From NCBI RefSeq assembly GCF_004803895.1, contig NZ_CP021978.1, positions 868,001 through 932,000 on the forward strand: a stretch of DNA of 64,000 bases, read 5' to 3'. Position 1 is the first letter of the stretch; every line of letters starts with the position of its first letter. A program made the translations under genes and the position numbers. A model generated the notes under the pieces. The model was given only the letters and a program-made list of their open reading frames with translations. It was not told where the DNA came from and made no database searches. This stretch comes from Streptomyces hawaiiensis (GTDB taxonomy: Bacteria; Actinomycetota; Actinomycetes; Streptomycetales; Streptomycetaceae). Below are positions 8,439-16,821 of this stretch, one piece after another.

Positions 8439-10136
8439 TCAGGTGACCGTGACCTTGATCGTGTGCCAGCCGGTCGCCCCGTCGGGAAGCGGCTTGCGCG
8501 CCTGTCCTGGCTGCACCTGGCCGGTGTTGTCGGTGGCGCGTACCTGCAGCCGGTGCTGGCCGGACGTCGCCTGCCACGGCCAGCTCCACTGCCGCCAAGT
8601 GTCCACCGACGGCACTGTCGCGAGGGTCGCCTGCTGCCACGGTCCGTCGTCCACGCGGACTTCCACCGCGGACACACCACGATGCTGCGCCCATGCCACC
8701 CCGGCCACCATCACCGGCCCCGGCGCCAGCCGCTTGCCCGCGGCCGGTGTGTCGATCCGCGACTGTGTCTTCACCGGAGCCTGCGCCGCGTAACCCCGCC
8801 GTACCCAGTAGGCGCTGAAGTCCGAGAAACGACTCAGCTCCAGCTCCGTCAGCCACTTCGTCGCCGATACGTACCCGTACAGCCCGGGCACCACCATCCG
8901 GACCGGGAACCCGTGCTCGACCGGCAGCGGCTCCCCGTTCATCCCGACCGCCAGCAACGCGTCCCGCCCGTCACGCAAGGCTGCCGTCGGCGTACCGGCC
9001 GTGTAGCCGTCCACGGAACGGCTCACCACCTGATCCGCCCCGCCGTCCGGCTGGACCTCGTCCAGCAGGTCCTTGATCGGTACCCCCAACCACCGGGCGT
9101 TACCGACCAATTCGCCGCCGACCTCATTGGACACACACGCCAGTGTGATGTAGCGCTCCACCATCGGCCGTGCCAGCAATTGCTCGTACGTCAAAGTCAG
9201 TGGCCGTTTTACCCGACCGTGGATCCTCAGCCGCCAGTCCTTCGGTTCCATCTGTGGCACCGTCAAAGCGGTGTCGATCCGGTAGAAGTCCGCGGTACTG
9301 GTCACGAACGGCTTCACTCCGGGCACGCCGGCAGAGGCCTCGGCGGGCAAGGGCGGTGCCGGACTTGACGGGGACGGAAGAACCACCGCGGCCCGGGCCG
9401 CGGCCACCCGCTGTGCCCAGAGCCTGCGACCTCCCGGTACGGCCACCGCGGCCGCACCGATCGCCCCGACCGCAAGCACGAGAAACCGTCGCCGGCCTGG
9501 TGGCTGTCCCGCGCCGTCCACCACCGAGACGTCGGCGTCGACATCCGACGACGGCGAACGGGCGCCCTGCACGGGGGTGCGTTCTCCCTGCGCCGCCACG
9601 TCCGTGTCGCCCGGGCTGGTGTCGTCCCCCAGATCCTGCGCCGCTACCGCCGCACGGCGCGGCAGGGTGCGCCGCAGCAGCACCAGTAGGCCGGCAGCGG
9701 CCAGTGCACCGACCACCGACGGCAGCGGGTAGGCCCACGTGGCACTGGCACGGGTGGCTGATGCGAGTACGCCGATCGCCCCGAACACAGCGACGCCGGC
9801 CAGCCCGTACCGGAGCCGACGGATGGCCAGTAGACCGATGAACGCGGCGAAGGCCGCCAACACCAGCACGATTCCGGCCTGCAGTGCCAGCTTGTCGTAC
9901 GTGTAGAACACCGCGACCGCGAACTCCTTGACCGGAGTCGGCGCCGCGTCCACGGCGACGCCACCCACTGCCACGAGGGGCGCCGAGGGTCCGCCCGTCG
10001 CGGCTGCCACCAGTTCACCGACGCCCAGGGCTAGCGCGGTGGCCGCGACGCCGGCGAGCTCGCCGTACCACTCCTTGGGCGGCCGTTCCGGTGCCGGCCG
10101 ACCTGTCCCCTGAGTCTCCATGTCGATGCCGGGCAT
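8439..10136 (-). CDS. Membrane-anchored sulfite-oxidase-like molybdopterin oxidoreductase
   Basis: About 565 residues, ATG at 10136 (an in-frame ATG at 10121 is a possible alternative; neither has a clear ribosome site). The N-terminal third has four to five transmembrane helices (about 25-160), then a linker with PPGRRRFLVLAVGAIG, a further helix. The catalytic domain (about 250-460) contains the Moco-binding cysteine in ITLACVSNEVGG and the pattern GNARWLGVPIKDLL and YGYVSATKWL of the SUOX family. The C-terminal about 110 residues form the Ig-like dimerisation domain (VEVRVDDGPWQQA). It probably carries out an oxygen-atom transfer reaction outside the membrane, for example on sulfite or oxidised methionine; the electron acceptor is unknown. 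It sits 11 bases after a small membrane protein gene in the same direction. Confidence 0.88.
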   Translation of the reverse strand: MPGIDMETQGTGRPAPERPPKEWYGELAGVAATALALGVGELVAAATGGPSAPLVAVGGVAVDAAPTPVKEFAVAVFYTYDKLALQAGIVLVLAAFAAFIGLLAIRRLRYGLAGVAVFGAIGVLASATRASATWAYPLPSVVGALAAAGLLVLLRRTLPRRAAVAAQDLGDDTSPGDTDVAAQGERTPVQGARSPSSDVDADVSVVDGAGQPPGRRRFLVLAVGAIGAAAVAVPGGRRLWAQRVAAARAAVVLPSPSSPAPPLPAEASAGVPGVKPFVTSTADFYRIDTALTVPQMEPKDWRLRIHGRVKRPLTLTYEQLLARPMVERYITLACVSNEVGGELVGNARWLGVPIKDLLDEVQPDGGADQVVSRSVDGYTAGTPTAALRDGRDALLAVGMNGEPLPVEHGFPVRMVVPGLYGYVSATKWLTELELSRFSDFSAYWVRRGYAAQAPVKTQSRIDTPAAGKRLAPGPVMVAGVAWAQHRGVSAVEVRVDDGPWQQATLATVPSVDTWRQWSWPWQATSGQHRLQVRATDNTGQVQPGQARKPLPDGATGWHTIKVTVT

Positions 10137-10147
10137 CTGGTCGGCGC

Positions 10148-10351
10148 TTATCGGCTGACCCGGCGTCGCCGGGAGAAGCCGACACCCAGCAGGGCCACAC
10201 CGGCGATCGCCACGATCGGCCCGACGACCGCCCACAACGTCACACCGCTCATCGCCGAGCCCTTCATGACGTCGATTCCCTGCAAGGTCCAGCCCACGCC
10301 GATGAAGACCAGCAGTACGCCGAGGCCGAGGATGATCCAGTTCTTCTTCAC
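10148..10351 (-). CDS. Small two-helix membrane protein
   Basis: A 67-residue protein starting at GTG 10351 behind CTGGAG. Two hydrophobic helices (about 5-23 and 37-58) flank a short loop, and the tail is basic (SRRRRVSR), placing it in the inner membrane. It is not recognised as a named family. It lies directly upstream of, and 11 bases from, the sulfite-oxidase-like gene, so it is probably co-transcribed and may help anchor or assemble that enzyme. The coding potential is good because the GC bias and ribosome site agree. Confidence 0.7.
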   Translation of the reverse strand: MKKNWIILGLGVLLVFIGVGWTLQGIDVMKGSAMSGVTLWAVVGPIVAIAGVALLGVGFSRRRRVSR

Positions 10352-10568
10352 GGGGGTATCTCCAGTAGCGAGCCGAAGTTCTCGACAACGAGCGTGCCGG
10401 TTCCGTGGCCGCGGTCGCGACAACGCCTGGGTGGACTCCCTTGTCAACCGATCGACGTACGCACGACTCCACCGGTGTGTGGACGTTCCGCGGCGCCGAG
10501 CCGGGCACCCTGGACCTGGGTGTCCGTAGACTGGCGGCCGGATCCGGACGGGCGAAGGTGGGCAGGAC

Positions 10569-11816
10569 GTGGCAGTGCGCAGCACCGTCAACCTCGGACA
10601 CCGCCACCGCCTCGGATGGCATGTCCTCGTCGGTGCTGTCGCGATACCTCTCGCCGTCGCCATAGCGGCAGACGTCACCGTCGCGCTCGGACAGCGCCTG
10701 CTCGCTCTCGGCACGCTGACCGTCATCGTCGCCTGGTACGCCCTGGTCGCCCCGAGGGCGATGGAGGACGGCGACGAGCGTTGGGGTGCCGTCTATTTCG
10801 CCGCCCTGGCGGTCGCGTTCCCGCTCCTGCTCGCCATCGCCCCGCTCGGCGGCGCACTGATGTTCGCGCTCTGCCCGCAGCTGTTCGTGATGGTCGCGAG
10901 ATGGCGGATACGTCTGCCACTGCTGTTGATCCTCTACGCCGAACTCGCCTGGGCCATGTTGGCGCGGGCCGGCGTCAGCCGCTACACGCTGGCGATGGTC
11001 GGCGTGACCGTTCTGGTACCCATGACCGTGACGATCCTCGTGGGCGCCTATCTGACCACCGTCCGCGAGCAGAGCCGCAAGCGGGCCGCGCTGATCGAGG
11101 AACTGACCGCGACCCGGGCCGCACTGGAACGCGCGGGACACGACGCCGGCGTCCATGCCGAACGCGAACGCCTGGCCGGCGAGATCCACGACACCCTGGC
11201 ACAGGGCTTCACCAGCGTTCTCATGCTCACCCAGGCCGCCCGGACGAACCTGCTCCGTGATCCGACGGCCGCCGATGGCCAGCTCGACATCCTGGAGAAG
11301 ACCGCCCGCGAGAACCTCGCGGAGGCACGATCGCTGATCGCCGCGTTGGCCCCGGTCGACCTGACCGGCCGCAGCCTCGCGGATGCGCTGAACCGGCTCG
11401 CCGCCCGGCACACGCGCGACACGGGTACCCACGTCGAGGTGTCGATCGTCGGCGAACGGCCCGGCGCACCTACCGGCACCGACATCGCCCTGCTGCGCAG
11501 CGCGCAGGAGGCCCTGGCCAACGTCGGCAAGCATGCCGACGCCAAGACGGTACGGCTCGAACTACGCCACGAAAACGGCCTCATGGCGCTGGCCGTGACC
11601 GATGACGGCCAGGGCTTCGACCCGACCGCTGTCCGCGGTGGATACGGCCTGCTGGGCCTTCGCACTCGCGTCACCAGCCTCGGCGGAACCTGCACGGTGC
11701 GATCGACTCCTGGCCAGGGCACCACGGTGCGGGTCGAGTTGCCGCTGGTCCCTGCCGAGCAGGCGGCGCGTAGCCTGCAGCCAGTGCTTGATCTCAGCTC
11801 CACACCCGACCACTGA
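10569..11816 (+). CDS. Sensor histidine kinase, NarL/DesK type
   Basis: A 415-residue inner-membrane kinase starting at GTG 10569. Residues about 15-165 make five to six transmembrane helices without a large extracytoplasmic domain. A coiled segment (about 165-205) leads to the HisKA_3 dimerisation box ERERLAGEIHDTLAQGF with the phosphorylated His, then the HATPase_c domain with SAQEALANVGKHADA, DDGQGFDP and GGYGLLGLRTRV. It autophosphorylates and passes the phosphate to the response regulator encoded 18 bases downstream. The signal is unknown. The upstream region is shared with the divergent membrane protein and sulfite-oxidase pair, which are possible targets. Confidence 0.92.
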   Translation: MAVRSTVNLGHRHRLGWHVLVGAVAIPLAVAIAADVTVALGQRLLALGTLTVIVAWYALVAPRAMEDGDERWGAVYFAALAVAFPLLLAIAPLGGALMFALCPQLFVMVARWRIRLPLLLILYAELAWAMLARAGVSRYTLAMVGVTVLVPMTVTILVGAYLTTVREQSRKRAALIEELTATRAALERAGHDAGVHAERERLAGEIHDTLAQGFTSVLMLTQAARTNLLRDPTAADGQLDILEKTARENLAEARSLIAALAPVDLTGRSLADALNRLAARHTRDTGTHVEVSIVGERPGAPTGTDIALLRSAQEALANVGKHADAKTVRLELRHENGLMALAVTDDGQGFDPTAVRGGYGLLGLRTRVTSLGGTCTVRSTPGQGTTVRVELPLVPAEQAARSLQPVLDLSSTPDH

Positions 11817-11834
11817 GCAGGCGGAACCGGCTCG

Positions 11835-12470
11835 ATGACTGTCCAGATCCTGATCGTCGACGACCATCCCGTCGTACGCTTCGGCCTCCGAGGCATGCTC
11901 GAGGCCTACGACGACCTGCGGGTCGTCGGCGAGGCCGGCTCCGGCGACGAGGCGATCGTCCTCGCCGCCGCAACGCGTCCGGACGTCGTGCTGATGGACC
12001 TGCGGATGCCGGGTACCGACGGTGCCACCGCTACGGCGCGCATCCGCCAGGAGTACCCCGGCATTCGCGTGCTCGTGCTGACCACCTACGAAGGTGACGC
12101 CGACATCCTGCCGGCGATCGAGGCCGGCGCCACCGGGTACCTGCTCAAGGACACGCCGATCGGTACCCTGACCGACGCGATCCGAGCGGCCGCCCGCGGT
12201 GAAACCGTCCTCGCCCCACTGGTGGCCGCCCGGCTGGTGACGCACATGCAGGCGCCGGCCGGGGAGCAGCTGACCCCTCGCGAGGTCCAGGTACTCGGCC
12301 TCGTCGCGCGAGGTCTGTCCAACGGCGAGATCGGTCGGCAGCTGTACATCGGCGAAGCGACGGTGAAGACGCACCTGCTGCGAACGTTCGTCAAGCTGGG
12401 TGTCAACGACCGCACCGCAGCCGTCACCGTCGCTCTGTCGCGCGGCGTCCTCACCTCACCACATCGGTGA
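11835..12470 (+). CDS. LuxR/NarL-family response regulator
   Basis: A 211-residue DNA-binding response regulator. The receiver domain (1-120) has the acidic pair VDDHP near 9-12, the phospho-acceptor Asp in VVLMDLRMPG and the Lys in YLLKDTP. The C-terminal LuxR HTH starts at LTPREVQVLGLVARG (about 148) and includes GEATVKTHL. It is the partner of the histidine kinase just upstream and would activate or repress target promoters once phosphorylated. Start ATG 11835 follows CAGGCGGAAC. Confidence 0.93.
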   Translation: MTVQILIVDDHPVVRFGLRGMLEAYDDLRVVGEAGSGDEAIVLAAATRPDVVLMDLRMPGTDGATATARIRQEYPGIRVLVLTTYEGDADILPAIEAGATGYLLKDTPIGTLTDAIRAAARGETVLAPLVAARLVTHMQAPAGEQLTPREVQVLGLVARGLSNGEIGRQLYIGEATVKTHLLRTFVKLGVNDRTAAVTVALSRGVLTSPHR

Positions 12471-12486
12471 TCTTCGCGTGCGGGAC

Positions 12487-12625
12487 TGTAAAACGAACGG
12501 CTCTGGCCTTGTAGTCGGTGGTGACACCGGGTAGCCGCCCTTGGCCGGTGATCTTGTGATGAACGTCAACTCCCATGCCAGCAGGGTGTTTTCCGGGCCG
12601 TACCGATCAGGCCGCGCCGGTGTCC
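12487..12625 (+). repeat. Left end of an ISL3-type element (truncated copy)
   Basis: The sequence around GGTGACACCGGGTAGCC, followed by GTGATGAACGTCAACTCCC and GTGTTTTCCGGGC, repeats the left end and first codons of the ISL3 element at 14505 in the same orientation. The transposase stops being recognisable after about 15 codons. The following 170 bases up to 12793 show no gene. Confidence 0.65.
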
Positions 12626-12793
12626 CGTTCGATGGTCTGGAGGCGGTTGTTGAACCGTTGGCTGCTGCCATCGATAGGTCTGGCTCGAGGGCCGGTGGCT
12701 CACCGTTCGAGACCGCGAGGACGCCGGCACGCCCGGCACACGGCACCCGTGCCCGCCGCCCTGCCTCGCCACCGAAGGGGCACTCGGATGGGC

Positions 12794-13720
12794 TCACTGA
12801 TGAGTGGTCCGTCGGAGCCCGGGAAAGAACCGGTTGGTGACGCGCTGATAGCGGATGTAGTCGGGGCGTCGTTGCCGGCTGAAATACTCGGCGGGAACGG
12901 CACCGGTGTAGTGCACGAGCATGTGGTACGTGGTCCAGGAGATCCAGGCCAGGGCGAGGGCCGTGAGCAGGCCGAAGACGATGTGATGGTGTGGCCAGCG
13001 GTCGATCAGCACGGGCAGCGACAACAGGATGAGACTGCTCCACTGCATCCACTGACCGAAGTAGTTGGGGTGACGGCTGTAGCGCCACAGCCCGCTGTCG
13101 CAGGTGCGGCGCACACCGTCTCGTCGGGTGCGATCGGCGAAACGGGCCTTCTGCAGGTCCGCCACCGATTCGAAGACCCAGAACACCGCCCACAGCGCGA
13201 TCGCCGCGACACTCACGACATCGAGGCGGGCCGGGCGCACGGTGGCGAGCGCGGCCGGGACCGCGAGCGCAGCGATGTTGGCGCCGCACTGGACCATGAT
13301 CTCGACCTGGAGCGACACCTTCTCGTTGCGGAACCCGTCCCGCTCCCAGCGGCGCCGCTGGTACTGGTACCGCGGCAACTCACCGGGCAACCGCTTGAAC
13401 ACCATGAACCGCAGCGCCCAGGCGCCCATACGCATGCCCATCAGCAGGTAGATCGCCGCAGTGGCGACAGCCGCAGGCGAATCCAGGCCACCGAACACCA
13501 GGACCTGCACCCCGATCAGGGCCAGGCCCCATGGCCAGGCCACATCCACGTAGGACATGAACCCGGTGCGGTGGGCCGGCAGACACGCACCCACGACGAA
13601 GACGGCCAGTTGCACAAGCAGGTTGCAGACCATGAACCCCGTGAGGTCGCTCTGAAGTGCAAGGGCCGCGAACATCACGACGTAGATCGCGAACGGCATT
13701 GTCCGCCTCACTGTGGCCAT
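12794..13720 (-). CDS. DUF1295 membrane reductase (steroid 5-alpha-reductase-like)
   Basis: A 308-residue integral membrane protein with about seven helices. ATG at 13720 is chosen because of the strong GGAGGGGG site six bases upstream. The C-terminal motif CDSGLWRYSRHPNYFGQW and the tail YHMLVHYTGAVPAEYFSRQR are characteristic of DUF1295 proteins, which share the NADPH-dependent steroid reductase/ICMT fold. It may reduce an unsaturated lipid or sterol-like compound, or methylate one; the substrate is unknown. It is divergent from a TetR gene across a 69-base gap holding two operators, so it is most likely the TetR target. IS remnants flank the pair. Confidence 0.85.
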   Translation of the reverse strand: MATVRRTMPFAIYVVMFAALALQSDLTGFMVCNLLVQLAVFVVGACLPAHRTGFMSYVDVAWPWGLALIGVQVLVFGGLDSPAAVATAAIYLLMGMRMGAWALRFMVFKRLPGELPRYQYQRRRWERDGFRNEKVSLQVEIMVQCGANIAALAVPAALATVRPARLDVVSVAAIALWAVFWVFESVADLQKARFADRTRRDGVRRTCDSGLWRYSRHPNYFGQWMQWSSLILLSLPVLIDRWPHHHIVFGLLTALALAWISWTTYHMLVHYTGAVPAEYFSRQRRPDYIRYQRVTNRFFPGLRRTTHQ

Positions 13721-13738
13721 GGCAACCCCCTCCAAAAG

Positions 13739-13764
13739 TGAGACACTGATGCACATGTGTCTCG
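13739..13764. promoter_or_regulatory. TetR operator 1 (TGAGACA-N12-TGTCTCG)
   Basis: An inverted repeat of two 7-base arms (13739-13745 and 13758-13764) separated by 12 bases, just upstream of the DUF1295 ribosome site. One end base differs from perfect symmetry. It is repeated 36 bases to the right. Confidence 0.65.
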
Positions 13765-13774
13765 CCAGATCGAG

Positions 13775-13800
13775 TGAGACACTAGGACGGTGATGTCTCA
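13775..13800. promoter_or_regulatory. TetR operator 2 (TGAGACA-N12-TGTCTCA)
   Basis: A perfect inverted repeat with arms 13775-13781 and 13794-13800 and the same 12-base spacer as operator 1. It overlaps the GTG/ATG start of the TetR gene, so binding would block its own expression as well as the divergent gene. Confidence 0.68.
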
Positions 13801-14356
13801 AATGCAAGAGGTTCCGGCTCCGCTGCCCCCGGACGAGCCGGTGCTGCGCGCTGCGGTCGCGATGTTCCTGCGGGACGGCTGGATCGAGGCACGGGCGCTG
13901 GCTGCCGAGGCCGGCATCGGCCGCGCCACCCTGTATCGGCGTTACGGCGACCGCGACCGCCTGATCGGCGAGGCGATCTGGGCGATCGCCACAACCGAGT
14001 TCGCCCAGATCTACCCCCGGAGCCGCGGGCAAGGCGCCGACAAGGTCGCCGACCTCGTTCACTCCATGCTGACCACCAGCGCACAACTGCCGGCCATGCG
14101 CCGGTTCGTCGCCGACCACCCCGACACCGCACTACGGGTGATGACCTCGCGTGACGGCGTCATCCAGGACCGCATAGTCGAGACCGTCAGCCGGCTCATC
14201 CAGTCCGAGATCGGCGAACCCGACGACATCGACGCCCCGACCCTCGCCTACGCCGTCGTCCGGGTCGCCGAGTCCTTCTATTACCGCGAGCTCCTCACCG
14301 GGCAGCCCACCGACATCAGCGCCGCCACCACCATCATCCGCAGACTCCTGCGCTGA
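13790..14356 (+). CDS. TetR-family regulator (QsdR-like)
   Basis: A 188-residue regulator, starting at GTG 13790 or the adjoining ATG 13793. The N-terminal HTH covers about 20-65 (LAAEAGIGRATLYRRYGDRD). The C-terminal ligand domain has the QsdR-type end SFYYRELLTGQPTDI. It probably represses itself and the divergent DUF1295 gene through the two TGAGACA/TGTCTCA dyads, and releases them when it binds a hydrophobic ligand. A strong terminator follows at once. Confidence 0.88.
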   Translation: MMSQMQEVPAPLPPDEPVLRAAVAMFLRDGWIEARALAAEAGIGRATLYRRYGDRDRLIGEAIWAIATTEFAQIYPRSRGQGADKVADLVHSMLTTSAQLPAMRRFVADHPDTALRVMTSRDGVIQDRIVETVSRLIQSEIGEPDDIDAPTLAYAVVRVAESFYYRELLTGQPTDISAATTIIRRLLR

Positions 14357-14360
14357 CCGG

Positions 14361-14404
14361 CCGGCCTGGCCTCGACCACGTGTGCGTTGTCGAGGCCAGG
14401 CCGG
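14361..14404. terminator. Strong stem-loop terminator
   Basis: A perfect 16-bp stem (14361-14376 with 14389-14404, arm CCGGCCTGGCCTCGAC) and 12-base loop, five bases after the TetR stop. Confidence 0.8.
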
Positions 14405-14504
14405 ATACGGACGGACCGGAAATGCCCGCCGCCTGTGGGCTCGGTGGCAGGTCCACGAAGCCATGGACGGTCACCGCTCCCGTTGTCCGTGACCAGAGGG
14501 GCTG

Positions 14505-15530
14505 TAAGACGTTCGGCTCTGGCCCGTATCGGTGGTGACACCGGGTAGCCGTCCTTGACCATGATCTCGTGACGGATGTCAACTCCCTTGTCAGCACGGT
14601 GTTTTCCGGGCTGTCAGTGTTGGTCGTCGAGGAAGTGGTGGACGGTGGTGGCGCGGTGGTGGTCACGGCTCGCACGCGGGATGCGGCGGTGCCGTGTCCG
14701 GTGTGCCGGACGCCGACGGGGAAGGTGCACAGCCATCACCGCCGGACGGTGACGGACGTGCCGGTCGGCGGCCGCCCGGGTCCTTGTCCACCTGCGGGCA
14801 CGGCGGCTGGTCTGTCCGGTCCTGGGCTGCCGGAGGCAGATCTTCCGCGAGCAGATTCCCGGACTGCTGGAGCGCCATCAGCGCCGCACGGTGCGGCTTG
14901 CCTGGCAGATATCCCAGGTGGCGCAGGAGTTATCCGGCCGGGCGGCCGCCTCACTGGTCTGCTGGCCGTGCCCGTCTCCCGCAGTTGCGCACTGCGCCAT
15001 CTGCGACGCCTGCCGCTGCCGCAGCAGGCGGTCCCACGGGTGATCGGTGTGGACGAATTCGCCCTGTGCCGCCGGCACCGCTACGCCATGATCATCACGG
15101 ATGCCGAAACCGGCCGGCGCGTCGCAGTACTGCCCGACCCTGCGAGGGCCATCCCGCAGTCCTGGCTGCGCACATCCTGGTGCCGAGGTCGTGTGCCACG
15201 ACGGCTCGGCCACCTACGTCGAGGCCATCCGCCGTGCCCTGCCCGACGCGGTGCGGGCCAGCGGCCGACGGCACCTCTGGAGAGCCCTCTGCGACAAAGT
15301 CCGACTCGAGGTCCGCGCGCACACCGGCTACTGGGTCACCGTCAACCCGCCCCGTCCCGGTGGAGTACGCCAGCACAGCACCCGCGAACGCTGGAAAAGA
15401 TGCACGACCTCCTCAGCCAGGGCGTCGGCCTCCTCGACTGGTCCCGCCGCCTGGACCTGGCCCTGAGCACCGTCTGACGCTACGCCCGCATGCCCGAACC
15501 CCAGGCCCTGGACATCGCCCCCGCCTAACG
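14505..15530 (+). pseudogene. ISL3-family transposase, frameshifted
   Basis: GTG at 14569 opens VTDVNSLVSTVFSGLSVLVV with the zinc motif CPVCRTPTGKVH. Later pieces in other frames read CGLPGRYPRW and VIGVDEFALCRRHRYAMIIT (catalytic Asp) and RRALPDAVRASGRRHLW, and the end is RYARMPEPQALDIAPA at 15528. The pieces are the order of an ISL3 transposase, but at least three frame changes inactivate it. The noncoding left end (14505-14568) is repeated at 12487. Confidence 0.82.
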
Positions 15531-15539
15531 GCCCACCCA

Positions 15540-15614
15540 GCGGATCTTCAGGGACTACCTGCACGCCCATCCCGAGGACGCGACCCGATACACGCAGCTC
15601 AAGCAGGCGATCGT
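15540..15614 (+). pseudogene. GrpB/UPF0157 C-terminal fragment
   Basis: One frame reads RIFRDYLHAHPEDATRYTQL, which resembles the C-terminal FRDYLRAHPE...YAALK signature of GrpB-like nucleotidyltransferases. Nothing before or after fits. It is at best a 25-codon remnant. The bases from 15615 to 15757 show no gene. Confidence 0.4.
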
Positions 15615-15757
15615 CGCCGCTGGTACGGGACCGGGCTGGCGAACCTTTCCAGCCAGAGCAGCAGCAACTACTCAACCCGGCTCCACGCGGCGGCCGCCAT
15701 TCGGCGTCGGCCGCGGCTCGGCGGTGTCTTGTGCCCATGCAGGGCAAAGCCCCACCC

Positions 15758-16693
15758 TCATTCCGGCGGACGGGAAATCGTAGGCCGACCGGCCTCCATC
15801 ATCTCGGCGACCCGGGCCGTCGTCTCCCGCAGCCACATGTGCGCCGCGTCGTGCATGTGGACCGGATGCCACCACAAGGCCTGCTGGAGCGGCACGGCGT
15901 CATAGGGCGGTTCCATGATGCGGACGTGTGCGAGTCCGTCCAGCTCATCGGCGAGACGCCTCTGAAGGAGAGCTACCCGGCGGGTGCCCGCGACCAGGAG
16001 TGGCATCAGCTGGAAACTGTCGACGGAGACCGCCACGCGCGGCTCGATGCCGAGCATGGCGATCTGGCGGGCGGCGGGGGCATCGTAGGCTCGCTGGTAC
16101 GTCACCCACGGCAGTCGGGCCAGGTCGTCGAGGGTGAGCTGCTCGCCGACCTCGGGGTTGTCGTCCGCGACGAGGAAGACCCAGCTGTCCTGGTAGAGCT
16201 CGACCGTGGGGAAGCCGCGAATGATGCCGTGGGGCAGCAGTAGCCCGTCCACGGTGCTGAGCAACGACCCGGTGCTGTCGATGAATTCGTTCGGTACCTG
16301 TTTGAACCTGAGCCGGATGCCTGGTGCCTCGGCTTGGATGGTGCGGGCGAGTTCGGTGCCGAAGACGGCAACCGCGTAGTCCGAGGCGATCAGCGTGAAC
16401 TCATGTTCCTCGCGGGAGGGGTCGAATTCGGCCTGACTGGCGAAGACGCGCTCCAGCAGGTCGCATGCGGTGGTGGTCCGGCCGAGGAGGGCCCGCCCGA
16501 GGGCGGTCAGTTCGTACCCTCCGCCCACCCGCGCGAGCAGGTCGTCGTCGAAGTGGCGGCGCAGCCGGGCCAGGGCCGCGCTCATCGCGGGTTGACTGAG
16601 CCCGATGCGCTCGCCGGCCCTGGTGACGTTGCGCTCCTGCAGGAGGGCGCGCAGGGCAACGACGAGGTTGAGGTCCAGGCTGGCCAGGTTCAC
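15758..16693 (-). CDS. LysR-family regulator of the aromatic cluster
   Basis: A 311-residue regulator starting at GTG 16693 (an ATG at 16747 would extend it into the control region). The winged HTH (about 5-65) reads LDLNLVVALRALLQERNVTR and LSQPAMSAALARLRRHFDDD. The C-terminal effector domain spans about 90-300. It is divergent from the catabolic operon that begins at 16822, the usual arrangement for LysR activators that respond to a pathway substrate or intermediate. The NodD/LinR-like C-terminal layout (HGIIRGFPTVELYQD, WVTYQRAYD) is common in aromatic-degradation regulators. Its operator region is duplicated at 3230. Confidence 0.9.
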   Translation of the reverse strand: MNLASLDLNLVVALRALLQERNVTRAGERIGLSQPAMSAALARLRRHFDDDLLARVGGGYELTALGRALLGRTTTACDLLERVFASQAEFDPSREEHEFTLIASDYAVAVFGTELARTIQAEAPGIRLRFKQVPNEFIDSTGSLLSTVDGLLLPHGIIRGFPTVELYQDSWVFLVADDNPEVGEQLTLDDLARLPWVTYQRAYDAPAARQIAMLGIEPRVAVSVDSFQLMPLLVAGTRRVALLQRRLADELDGLAHVRIMEPPYDAVPLQQALWWHPVHMHDAAHMWLRETTARVAEMMEAGRPTISRPPE

Positions 16694-16752
16694 GAAGCAT
16701 CCCAATTCCGGAGCCGGCCCATCGGTATTCACCGGCTGGATTCTCATATACA

Positions 16753-16778
16753 GAAAATCGATTTCCCTGATTGCAATC
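16753..16778. promoter_or_regulatory. LysR operator region
   Basis: The 128-base gap between LysR and FAH1 carries AAATCGATTT (16755-16764) and GATTGCAATC (16769-16778), two adjacent perfect palindromes. In the duplicate at 3284 the first is extended to GGAAATCGATTTCC and the second is degenerate. They are likely sites for LysR on the divergent promoter. Confidence 0.5.
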
Positions 16779-16821
16779 TACTGGGCCAGATTAGTGGCAC
16801 CGCAATCGGGAGGACATCTCC

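Noticed and set aside
10352..11534. Upstream extension of the minus-strand frame of the sulfite-oxidase gene (1031 codons in total)
   Set aside because: It is antisense to the well-supported histidine kinase and the reading is low-complexity, with no family motifs. The true gene starts near 10136.
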